A DNA stretch of 64,000 nt, from assembly GCA_020025535.1 (NCBI GenBank), contig JAHHRY010000003.1, forward strand, positions 134,828 to 198,827, given 5' to 3'. Positions 45,957 to 53,935 of this stretch are shown one piece after another. Both the position numbers and the translations under genes were made by a program. Under the pieces are notes generated by a model, which was not told the origin of the DNA, did not search any database, and saw only the letters and a program-made list of their open reading frames with translations. The DNA comes from Oscillospiraceae bacterium (lineage in GTDB: Bacteria > Bacillota > Clostridia > Oscillospirales > Oscillospiraceae). Each line of letters begins with the position of its first letter. Positions within the stretch are counted from its first letter, which is position 1.

Positions 45957-47860
45957 AACATCTGGTAATTGGCACAGCGGGTCATGTGGATCATGGAAAA
46001 ACCTGCCTGACAAAGGCACTGACCGGTACCGATACGGACCGTCTGCAGGAAGAGCAGAAAAGAGGCATTACCATTGAAATCGGTTTTGCACAGCTCACTT
46101 TGCCCAACGGACAGCGGGCAAGCATCGTAGACGTTCCGGGACACGAGAAATTTGTCCGGAATATGCTGGTGGGTGCTGTGGGCATCGATGTGGTGCTGTT
46201 GGTTGTTGCTGCGGATGAGGGCTTTATGCCTCAGACACAGGAGCATCTGGATATTCTGTCCCTGTTGAATGTGAAAAACGGTATTATTGTGCTGACAAAA
46301 GCAGATATGGTGGATGCAGACTGGCTGGAAGTCGTCAAAGAGGATACCAGAGAGCGTGTCAAGGGTACCTTCCTGGAGAATGCGCCGATCATGACGGTTT
46401 CCTCCTACACCGGACAGGGTATCGAAGAGCTGAAAATGGCCATTGTCTCCATGGTGGAAAATACGACACCCCGAAAATCCGACCGCCCGTTCCGACTGCC
46501 TGTTGACAGAGCTTTCTCCATTAAGGGCTTTGGCACGGTAATTACCGGTACGCTGGTTGACGGCACCATCCAGACGGGAGATACCGTTATGGTTTATCCC
46601 CAGAAGAAGCTGGCACGCGTCAGAGAACTGCAAAACCACGATGAAAGCCAGACACAGGTAGAGGCCGGTATGCGTGTTGCGGTCAATATTGCAGGTGTGG
46701 ATCGCCAGGAACTGGTCAGAGGCTGTACAATTGCTCAGCCGGACTCCATGCAGCTTTCCAGACAAATCGCCGTATTCCTGCAGATGACACCGGATGCTGC
46801 TTACAGCATTAAAAATTCGTCAAAGCTTCATTTCCATCTGGGAACGCAGGAGCTGATCTGCAAAGTCCGTCTGCTGGACGCAGACCAGCTGGAAGCGGGG
46901 GAGAGCGGATATGCACTTTTGACCTTTGACGAAGAGCTGGTGGCACGAAATCTGGATCGTTTCATTATCCGTTTCTTCTCACCGATGACAACGGTGGGCG
47001 GCGGTATTGTGCTCGACATGGACACCCCCAAACTGAAGAGAAAAGACGAAGCGGTATTGGAGCGGCTGAAACGGCTGAATGCTTCTGCGGATCTCCGGAT
47101 TCTGCAGATGGTAGCGGATACCGGATACGCTCTCGTGACGGAGGATCACCTGCTGAAGCACAGCGGACTGTCTGCCGCAGAAGTCAGGGAAGTCTTGAAT
47201 AAGCATCTGGCAGACGGCAATATTTTGAAGATTGAAAATGGCTTGATTGCAAAAGAAACCATGGATGCCATCTGGAAACGAACAGAAGAAATCCTTACGG
47301 TTTTCCACAAGGAAAACTCCCTGCAGGAGGGCCTGCATCTGGGAGAGCTCCGTGAAAAGCTGTTTGCTTCTTCTTCCAAGAATCTGGATGCCATTCTGAA
47401 CTACTTTGTGCAGGCAGGAAAGCTGCGCCTGTCCGGCACTTCGGCGGCACTGGCCAGCTTTAAGTGTGCATTCTCTCCGGCTCAGAAAGCCATGCAGGAC
47501 GAAGTGGACGCTTTGTATCAGGGCTTCGGGTTTGAAGTGCCTCTCAACACCGAAGTGGCAGAGCGTTACAGCAACCGTCAGAAACTGTTCAATCAGGTCT
47601 TTACGAAGATGCTGAAGGATGGCACGCTGATTGCACTTACACCTCAGACTTCCGCGCATCGTGATGCCTGTCAGAAGGCGATGGATACTTTCGTGGAGAT
47701 GTTCCAGACCAGCGATTCTGTCACCCTGGCGGAATACCGCACCAAAATGGGTGTCTCCCGGAAATACGCTCAGATGTATCTGGACTATTTTGATCGTCTG
47801 AAAATTTCCAAGATGGTGGGAGATCACAGAGTTTTGTTAAAGCCGGCTGCCCGTACTTAA
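45953..47860 (+). CDS. selB: Selenocysteine-specific elongation factor
   Basis: 635-residue EF-Tu-like GTPase delivering Sec-tRNA to UGA. G1 is GTAGHVDHGKT at residues 5-15, then DVPGHEKF and TKAD; beta-barrel domains follow and winged-helix domains at about 400-635 bind the SECIS hairpin, ending SRKYAQMYLDYFDRLKISKMVGDHR. The start overlaps the selA stop by four bases. Confidence 0.96.
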   Translation: MKHLVIGTAGHVDHGKTCLTKALTGTDTDRLQEEQKRGITIEIGFAQLTLPNGQRASIVDVPGHEKFVRNMLVGAVGIDVVLLVVAADEGFMPQTQEHLDILSLLNVKNGIIVLTKADMVDADWLEVVKEDTRERVKGTFLENAPIMTVSSYTGQGIEELKMAIVSMVENTTPRKSDRPFRLPVDRAFSIKGFGTVITGTLVDGTIQTGDTVMVYPQKKLARVRELQNHDESQTQVEAGMRVAVNIAGVDRQELVRGCTIAQPDSMQLSRQIAVFLQMTPDAAYSIKNSSKLHFHLGTQELICKVRLLDADQLEAGESGYALLTFDEELVARNLDRFIIRFFSPMTTVGGGIVLDMDTPKLKRKDEAVLERLKRLNASADLRILQMVADTGYALVTEDHLLKHSGLSAAEVREVLNKHLADGNILKIENGLIAKETMDAIWKRTEEILTVFHKENSLQEGLHLGELREKLFASSSKNLDAILNYFVQAGKLRLSGTSAALASFKCAFSPAQKAMQDEVDALYQGFGFEVPLNTEVAERYSNRQKLFNQVFTKMLKDGTLIALTPQTSAHRDACQKAMDTFVEMFQTSDSVTLAEYRTKMGVSRKYAQMYLDYFDRLKISKMVGDHRVLLKPAART

Positions 47861-47902
47861 TCATACTGGCTGTTTATATCGTCTTCAAAAGGAGATAGAA
47901 TC

Positions 47903-48976
47903 ATGAAAAAAATAAAGGAACATCTTCCTATTATTCTGATGGGACTGCTGGTAGGCGCTGCATCTGTCCTGCTGGTTGCGTTAGGAAACCCTGCTAATAT
48001 GGGATTTTGCATAGCTTGCTTCCTGCGGGATATTGCAGGCGCATTGGGTATGCATCGTGCAGAAGTGGTTCAGTACATCCGGCCTGAGGTGATCGGTTTG
48101 GTGCTGGGCGCTATGATCATGTCTATGATCGGAAAAGAGTTTAAGGTCAGAGGCGGTTCCTCACCGGTTACCCGTTTTATCCTCGGTATGTTTGTGATGG
48201 TGGGCGCTTTGATGTTCCTGGGATGCCCTCTTCGTATGATCATCCGGCTGGCCGGCGGGGACTGGAACGCCATTTTGGGACTGGTCGGTTTTACTGCAGG
48301 TATTTTTGTGGGAACGCTGTTCCTGAAGAAGGGCTTTACTCTGAAAAAATCCTATGCTCAGAGCAAGCTGGAAGGACTGCTGATGCCTGCAGCCAATGTG
48401 GGACTTTTGATTCTGGTGATTGCTGCACCCGCATTTTTGTTCTTCTCCAAGACCGGCCCCGGCTCTATGCGGGCGCCTATTGCAGTCTCGCTGGTGATTG
48501 GTTTAATTGTTGGTGCAATGGCGCAGCGGACACGCCTTTGCCTTGCCGGCGGCATCCGGGACGTTTTCCTCCTGAAGGATTTTCATTTGCTGATTGGTTT
48601 TGTGTCAATTGGTGTTGCAGTGTTCATCGGAAACCTGATTGTCGGTCAGCTGGGCCTGCCTGGCGGCTTCCATCCCGGCTTTGAAGGCCAGGCGATTGCT
48701 CATACCGATGGCCTCTGGAACGCTCTGGGAATGGCTCTGGTGGGCTATGCGTCCGTCCTGCTGGGCGGCTGCCCCATGCGTCAGCTGATCCTGTCCGGCA
48801 GCGGCAACAGTGACTCCACCGTCACGGTGCTGGGTATGCTGGTGGGTGCCGCATTCTGCCATAATTTTGCGCTGGCTTCTTCTGCAGCCGGTCCGACCCT
48901 GAATGGCAAGATTGCCGTCGTGATTGGACTTGTGGCGGTTACAGTCATTGGCTTTGTAAATACGAAGAAAGTTTGA
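47903..48976 (+). CDS. yedE: YedE-family putative selenium transporter
   Basis: 357-residue membrane protein with about nine helices and the conserved Cys motifs GFCIACFLRD, FLGCPLRM and LLGGCPMRQL typical of the YeeE/YedE family. Members encoded beside sel genes and a TusA-like protein are proposed selenium importers; transport is inferred from context, not shown here. It starts behind AAAAGGAG, 42 bases after selB. Confidence 0.9.
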   Translation: MKKIKEHLPIILMGLLVGAASVLLVALGNPANMGFCIACFLRDIAGALGMHRAEVVQYIRPEVIGLVLGAMIMSMIGKEFKVRGGSSPVTRFILGMFVMVGALMFLGCPLRMIIRLAGGDWNAILGLVGFTAGIFVGTLFLKKGFTLKKSYAQSKLEGLLMPAANVGLLILVIAAPAFLFFSKTGPGSMRAPIAVSLVIGLIVGAMAQRTRLCLAGGIRDVFLLKDFHLLIGFVSIGVAVFIGNLIVGQLGLPGGFHPGFEGQAIAHTDGLWNALGMALVGYASVLLGGCPMRQLILSGSGNSDSTVTVLGMLVGAAFCHNFALASSAAGPTLNGKIAVVIGLVAVTVIGFVNTKKV

Positions 48977-48988
48977 GGTAAGAAGATT

Positions 48989-49189
48989 ATGAATCAAATC
49001 GATGCAAGAGGGTTTTCCTGTCCGGAACCCGTACTCATGACGAAGAAAGCACTTGCCAACGGCACTCCTCTGGTAGTTCTGGTGGACAATGAAACACCTT
49101 TGCAGAACATTCGGCGTTTTGCAACGAACATGGGATACCGTGTAGAATGGAAAGAAATCGGCGACGATTTTGAGGTTACGATACTGTGA
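48989..49189 (+). CDS. TusA-like sulfur/selenium carrier
   Basis: 66 residues with the TusA active-site motif CPEPV at the N-terminus (ARGFSCPEPVLMTKKAL). In selenium clusters such a domain often occurs as YedF with an extra C-terminal domain; here it is TusA-only. It probably carries a persulfide or perselenide from YedE or the desulfurase. Twelve bases after yedE. Confidence 0.88.
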   Translation: MNQIDARGFSCPEPVLMTKKALANGTPLVVLVDNETPLQNIRRFATNMGYRVEWKEIGDDFEVTIL

Positions 49190-49428
49190 TGGAAAAAATA
49201 GCAACCTTTCATACGCATTTTGGAGCGATTCGGTTTCATAAGAGACTGATTGGGCTGGGGGACAATGCAGTTATGATGCCTGTACCCAGAAAACTGTCCG
49301 CTTCCTGCGGCACCTGTGTTCGCTTTTCTCTGCCTTTTGACCCGGAATGGAGTGATGAGGATCTGGAGGCTGTATACAACGTAGATGGCAGCGGTTATCA
49401 GCTGTTCTTTACGAATGAAGAAGAGTGA
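49189..49428 (+). CDS. DUF3343 protein, selenium-cluster associated
   Basis: 79-residue DUF3343 protein with Cys in the GTCVRF context and an FHTHFGAIRFHK start. The family occurs next to yedE/yedF selenium genes and its function is unknown. ATG 49189 shares one base with the upstream stop (TGATG); a GTG at 49186 would add one residue. It closes the selenium island. Confidence 0.85.
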   Translation: MEKIATFHTHFGAIRFHKRLIGLGDNAVMMPVPRKLSASCGTCVRFSLPFDPEWSDEDLEAVYNVDGSGYQLFFTNEEE

Positions 49429-49453
49429 TCTTAGAATCGCCACATAGTTGTGA

Positions 49454-49499
49454 AGCCCCTGCTGTCAGATGGCTGTCTGACAGCAGGGGCTGCTTTTTC
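49454..49499 (+). terminator. Terminator at the end of the selenium island
   Basis: A perfect 16-bp stem (49454-49469 with 49476-49491) followed by GCTTTTTCT. Confidence 0.92.
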
Positions 49500-49729
49500 T
49501 GGAAGGATCTAACGCGATCATATGATTTTGCGGTGATGAAGTTATTACCGGCGGCGTTCCAGTATCTTTAAGGTATTTATATATTTAAATCGTCGATATT
49601 TACAAAAAATAATTTTCATTTGTGAATTATTCTTGACATTTTAACCATAATCGGATACCCTGTAGATAAGACCAGTGATATTTGCGGAGAAATTAAAGAC
49701 GGATTTCATATGGATGCGGGGGGATTTCC
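49500..49729 (+). other. AT-rich upstream region of the ABC operon
   Basis: Distinctly more AT-rich than the preceding core. It holds TTGACA (49633-49638), 17 bases and a weak -10 TACCCT (49656-49661), a plausible promoter for the genes that follow. A seven-codon frame (ATG 49710) ends at the next start with TGA overlapping ATG. Otherwise nothing is supported. Confidence 0.5.
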
Positions 49730-49837
49730 ATGAAACGTGTCACAATCAAGTGCGTCGGCAGTGGCTGCGCAGGCTTGTTTGGAGACTTTTATCTGCAGGT
49801 GAGGTATCACCTTATATTCTCCAATGTGTGCGCATAA
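49730..49837 (+). CDS. Possible 35-residue Cys-containing peptide at head of export operon
   Basis: ATG 49730 follows GGGGGGA by about five bases, a good ribosome site. The peptide begins MKRVTIKCVGSGCAGLFGDF and has three Cys (positions 8, 13 and 34) and a GSGCAG turn. It ends TAA 49837. Being small, basic at the start and Cys-containing in front of a MacAB-like ABC exporter would suit a bacteriocin or signalling peptide, but there is no recognisable leader cleavage motif. It could also be chance. The overlapping 73-codon frame at 49675 has no comparable ribosome site. Confidence 0.4.
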   Translation: MKRVTIKCVGSGCAGLFGDFYLQVRYHLIFSNVCA

Positions 49838-49959
49838 GCTATTCGGTTGAATGGTTTATGTGCTTTTTTATACAGTGTGAGAGGAAATGTAGTTAAGGCA
49901 ACGGGAGTCTCCGAACAGATAGGTTTCCGTTATTCCAGCAGCGGATCGGAGGGGGTAAA

Positions 49960-50817
49960 ATGAAAATGAAGCGAATGTTTATGATCTTATTATGTGCAGT
50001 GCTTCTTTTAAGTGGTTGTTCATCTGAGCATACTTCGTTTATACAGGTTTCTTGTGCGATTCTGGATGTTGAATCGGAAGGTGAATACACGTTCTGTTTC
50101 TATGTCAGCTGCTTTGACAATAAGGAGGATTATCCTGTTGAGCTGCTCGCTATAGAGGGTACAAACACTGACAAAGTTGAGTTCTCAATGAAAGACACAA
50201 CGCATTTCTTTGAAAAGGACCGAGCTGTTAAAAAAGGATACTTCCATTACTATATGGTAGAATGCACGGCAAACGTAGATGACGTATCCATCAATAAGCT
50301 GGTTCTGAGAGTAAAGGGGGAAAAAGTTGAAGTAGAGCCGCGAAAGCCAATCTCCATTATCAGAACGGTTGCTGATCAAGGTCATTGTTTGGGAATAACA
50401 GGGTATCCGATAGCTATTTTTACAGATTCTCTTAAACAGGGACAGGAATATACATATTATATGTCAACTCAGGAAGAGATTACTTTAACTTCTGTGTCAT
50501 TCAGTGGTATTTTAATGATTAAAGATGCCGTGATTTTGAAGAACAGGACAGTGGTTGGCACATTGGAAGAGAATCTCCCATTCAAAATGCACCCGGGAGA
50601 CGAATATGCAATTCAGTTTGTGTTTGACTACGATGAGGACTTTGCCGATGGTGCTACCTATTATGATACATTCAGCACGACAATCCATTTCCGGTATTTT
50701 AAAAACGAGGATGCTGACAAAACATTGAATTATCGGCTAGGCCTTTCCGGAAATTCGACGATGGAAAAGGAAACCCTTAACGAATACATTGAGGCAATTA
50801 TTGGAGGTTCAAGATGA
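49960..50817 (+). CDS. Lipoprotein of unknown function
   Basis: 285-residue lipoprotein: MKMKRMFMILLCAVLLLSGCSS with lipobox LSGC at Cys20. The mature part is predicted beta-rich with no family I recognise. It is the first large gene of an operon with a MacA-like adaptor, ATPase and permease, and its stop overlaps the next start by four bases (ATGA), so it is likely a component of, or immunity to, that export system (inference). It starts behind GGAGGGGG. Confidence 0.78.
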   Translation: MKMKRMFMILLCAVLLLSGCSSEHTSFIQVSCAILDVESEGEYTFCFYVSCFDNKEDYPVELLAIEGTNTDKVEFSMKDTTHFFEKDRAVKKGYFHYYMVECTANVDDVSINKLVLRVKGEKVEVEPRKPISIIRTVADQGHCLGITGYPIAIFTDSLKQGQEYTYYMSTQEEITLTSVSFSGILMIKDAVILKNRTVVGTLEENLPFKMHPGDEYAIQFVFDYDEDFADGATYYDTFSTTIHFRYFKNEDADKTLNYRLGLSGNSTMEKETLNEYIEAIIGGSR

Positions 50818-51662
50818 CTGCATACAGAAAAACTGCAATTTGCTTTGCAATGATCATGATGCTCGCTTTGTCATTGATTGCCTGCACGCCAGAATCTTCG
50901 CATACAGACACAGAACCGCATAATGATTATGTGTCTATGGTGAAATGTCCTGTAATTAAGGGGGAGATTGCTTCGACGTTTGCGGTAACGGGGACTGTAA
51001 GTGCCAGCGAACAGGCAATCATATTTTATAAAATTGAAGGCATTGAGGATCCGGCTCCGTTTTATGATTTGATGGGTAAAAAAGTGCAGTGTGGGGATAT
51101 CCTCTACAAAGATGTTGCCTTTACTGCGAACGGGGAAATCGTCAATGTTGCTTATTCAAAGAATGTGGTATCGGTTACGCTGCTGGACTGCTCCGAACTT
51201 TATATTACATCGCTGATCAGTTATGATCAGTATACACAGCTTGATTATTCGACGCCCGTCACTGTTATTTTTGATGGGGACAAATATCCTGCAAAAATAC
51301 AGAGCATTGGTTATACTTTTGAAAACAATATGACACAGCTGCAGGTTGCCTGCGAAAACGATCAGTTCCGGCCGGGACTGGAGGTGGAACTCTGTTTTAC
51401 CAGTGATGTGCGGGAAAATGGTCTGTATATACCATATGAAGCACTGTTTCAGAACGGAGATCAGCCCTGTGTGAAAATATTGGACGCAGATAAAATCCGA
51501 ACAGTCAATGTGGTCTGCGGTGAAATTTTTGAAAGCGAAAGTGATGGTCATGTCTGGAAATATGTGGAGCTTCTGTCCGGCGTTCAGGACGGAGATGTTG
51601 TGATATTTGAGGTGCTGGAGGGGAGTCTTGGGTCCCATATTTATGAGGAGTTTATCCAATGA
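50814..51662 (+). CDS. MacA/HlyD-like lipoprotein adaptor, short form
   Basis: 282 residues with a lipobox (LSLIAC, Cys24). The core resembles periplasmic adaptor proteins: a VxGTVSASEQAI strand near the N-terminus, beta-barrel segments and the C-terminal LLSGVQDGDVVIF typical of RND/MacA adaptors. The long alpha-hairpin that contacts TolC in Gram-negatives is lacking, as expected in a single-membrane cell. Overlaps with both neighbours (ATGA) indicate tight coupling. Confidence 0.8.
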   Translation: MTAYRKTAICFAMIMMLALSLIACTPESSHTDTEPHNDYVSMVKCPVIKGEIASTFAVTGTVSASEQAIIFYKIEGIEDPAPFYDLMGKKVQCGDILYKDVAFTANGEIVNVAYSKNVVSVTLLDCSELYITSLISYDQYTQLDYSTPVTVIFDGDKYPAKIQSIGYTFENNMTQLQVACENDQFRPGLEVELCFTSDVRENGLYIPYEALFQNGDQPCVKILDADKIRTVNVVCGEIFESESDGHVWKYVELLSGVQDGDVVIFEVLEGSLGSHIYEEFIQ

Positions 51663-52324
51663 AGCAAAAAATTGTCGAAATGGACAGCATCAGAAAATCG
51701 TACAATTCAATCGATTATGTGCTGGATGATTTATGCCTTACGATAAGTGGGGGAGAAATCATTACCATTCAGGGCGCATCCGGCTCCGGGAAAAGCACAC
51801 TGCTGAATATCATGGGATTGCTGGACGGTTTTAATTCCGGCACATATTGTATCAATGGGACGTCGGTAACGAGCAATGAAAGACGAAAGCGTATGGTCAG
51901 AGCCAGCGAAATCGGTTTTATTTTTCAGTCCTATGCACTGATTGAATCATTAAGTGTACAGGATAATATCCTGATGCCTTACCTGTACACAGGAAAAATG
52001 GATAATGGCTTAATTGACCAGTTGGAACAGCTGCTGGACGAATTGGGTATTGCGAAAATCCGAAAACAAAAAGCAAAAAATCTCTCCGGAGGCGAGAAAC
52101 AAAGAGTTGCCGTCGCCCGTGCATTGTTAAAGAAGCCGACGCTTATTATCGCCGATGAACCTACGGGCAATCTGGATGAGGAAAATGCGAAAATTATAAA
52201 CAACATTTTCTTGAAGCACTTAACGGACAGATGCGCTGTTACCATTGTAACGCATAACCCGCATATATTTACCGATGTTACTCACTCATATATGTTGCGT
52301 GAAGGGAAGCTGTGGGATATATGA
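51659..52324 (+). CDS. ABC transporter ATP-binding protein (MacB/LolD type)
   Basis: 221-residue ATPase. Walker A GASGSGKST, Q-loop with FIFQSYALIESLSVQDN, signature LSGGEKQRVAVARA, Walker B LIIADEPTG and the switch His in VTHNP. The FQS...LxV-N-type sequence places it with the LolD/MacB/FtsE branch. The start overlaps the adaptor stop by four bases and the permease start overlaps its own stop by four. Confidence 0.95.
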   Translation: MKQKIVEMDSIRKSYNSIDYVLDDLCLTISGGEIITIQGASGSGKSTLLNIMGLLDGFNSGTYCINGTSVTSNERRKRMVRASEIGFIFQSYALIESLSVQDNILMPYLYTGKMDNGLIDQLEQLLDELGIAKIRKQKAKNLSGGEKQRVAVARALLKKPTLIIADEPTGNLDEENAKIINNIFLKHLTDRCAVTIVTHNPHIFTDVTHSYMLREGKLWDI

Positions 52325-53631
52325 GAAAAGCTTTATTTTTCATAAGAACAACCTGGGCAATGGTTGTGGCGCATAAGATACGCTTTGTGTTGGTTTGTAT
52401 AGGCGTATTTATTGGCGTGTTTGTTTTTTCGGTGTGCAGCCTGCTTGTGGACTCCTTCTATACCACGCAAATGAAGGAAGTGAATAGCATCCCGGAAAAT
52501 GCACTCGCCATTGTATGTGCTTCTGATGAAAACGATATTGACATCATAACAAAGCATCTGGAAACTTCCCCGGTTCTTATGACCGGTGTATCACCGGGCA
52601 AACAGATCATTTTTACCCAATTGCCCGGAGACAGGATGCTTACAGTGAATGGAAATGTCTATGGAATCAAATCGCCGCTCAGCGATAAAGGCGTAGCGGT
52701 ATCCCATTCAAAAAGCAATCAATGCATACCGGTCAACTTCCGGATTGTCAAGGGCAGAAATATTGTTTATTCGGATATTGTCGGAGAAAATCCGGTAGTT
52801 ATCATTGATGAGTTTACAGAAAGACTGCTGTTTGAAGACGGTAACGCTATCGGAAAAACGATTCATATGACTTCAAATGCAGCGCCGATCAAACAAAAAG
52901 ACGAAAGCGGCTATCATACGCTGACGGTTGTTGGTGTGTGCAAGAATACCTACTACTCTGAAGCCAATATGCAAAAATTGAGAGAAGACTACTACAAAAC
53001 AGACTTTGATATCTATATTGGCGCAACAGTTTATGTACCCTGCACGCTGTTGGAACATGAGAGAAATGTCAGCAATATTTATCTTTTTCCGTTTGAATCT
53101 GCGGGGGAGTATCGTGAAGCACTGAAAATCATTAACAGTATCAATCAGGTAAAACAGGATTCAAGCACTTATCTGTCTTATACGTCAAAAGAGACTTTAT
53201 ATGACTTCGTAAACAGTACATTACTTCCGATGAAAGCACTGTTTAATATAATCTTAGCGGTGACACTTATCATATCGGGATTGCTCATAATGAGCATCAT
53301 ATTGTTTTCGATTAAAGAGAGAATCCCGGAAATCGGTATCAGAAAGGCGTTCGGCGCCAGCAATTGTGCCATTCTTATCCAGTATATAACAGAGATTTTG
53401 GTAATTGCCTTACTGATGTCCGTTCTGGCGTTCTGGGCGAGTTATGGATTTGTGTATACCATACGTGATTATATAAGCGATAACCTGTTTGTTGCTTATG
53501 AACTATCCTGGAATGCCCGGATTTTCCTTCGTTCACTTATCGTCGGCGTTTTGCAGTCTGCGATATTTGCGGCGATTCCGTGCATATCGGCAGCTCGGGT
53601 GCAAGTAGTTCGTGCTTTGAAATTTGATTGA
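52321..53631 (+). CDS. ABC permease, FtsX/MacB family
   Basis: 436 residues with the MacB topology: one N-terminal membrane helix, a large outside domain (about residues 45-305) and three C-terminal helices. The MacB/FtsX signature IKERIPEIGIRKAFGAS is intact. With the ATPase and adaptor it forms a MacAB-like mechanotransmission machine, which in monoderms typically handles peptides, antibiotics or lipoproteins. ATG 52321 is taken (MRKALFF); a frame start at 52312 exists. Confidence 0.92.
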   Translation: MRKALFFIRTTWAMVVAHKIRFVLVCIGVFIGVFVFSVCSLLVDSFYTTQMKEVNSIPENALAIVCASDENDIDIITKHLETSPVLMTGVSPGKQIIFTQLPGDRMLTVNGNVYGIKSPLSDKGVAVSHSKSNQCIPVNFRIVKGRNIVYSDIVGENPVVIIDEFTERLLFEDGNAIGKTIHMTSNAAPIKQKDESGYHTLTVVGVCKNTYYSEANMQKLREDYYKTDFDIYIGATVYVPCTLLEHERNVSNIYLFPFESAGEYREALKIINSINQVKQDSSTYLSYTSKETLYDFVNSTLLPMKALFNIILAVTLIISGLLIMSIILFSIKERIPEIGIRKAFGASNCAILIQYITEILVIALLMSVLAFWASYGFVYTIRDYISDNLFVAYELSWNARIFLRSLIVGVLQSAIFAAIPCISAARVQVVRALKFD

Positions 53632-53666
53632 TACAAAATGCAAGGCAACAATTACTTGCTCGCAAA

Positions 53667-53704
53667 AAAGTCCTGGGAATCGATAGATTCCCAGGACTTT
53701 TGAT
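53667..53704 (+). terminator. Terminator after the ABC operon
   Basis: A perfect 15-bp stem (53667-53681 with 53686-53700) with a GATA loop, ending in a short T run. Confidence 0.88.
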
Positions 53705-53811
53705 GTATTTTGGGATAAGTTATCTCTTTGAAAAGCTTGAAAATTACAATCTCAATACGGTAGGTATAAGCTTGATCCGGGAAAATAGATTGTTAAAAAA
53801 TAGAAATGACC

Positions 53812-53840
53812 TTGCTTATTATGCGCAATGTTTGTATAAT
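53812..53840 (+). promoter_or_regulatory. Promoter of the cas operon
   Basis: TTGCTT (53812-53817), a 17-base spacer and TATAAT (53835-53840), about 95 bases before cas3. The leader in between is AT-rich and shows no gene. Confidence 0.7.
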
Positions 53841-53935
53841 GATTTTGTCAGAATAACTAAAAAAGTAAGAACAAAATGCGAACCTCTGTGCAATGTTGTG
53901 ATAAATGAAATATTATATGTTGGGGATGGGATGAG

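Noticed and set aside
49675..49896. 73-codon plus-strand frame before the ABC operon
   Set aside because: No ribosome site and no protein-like features; the shorter frame at 49730 is better supported.
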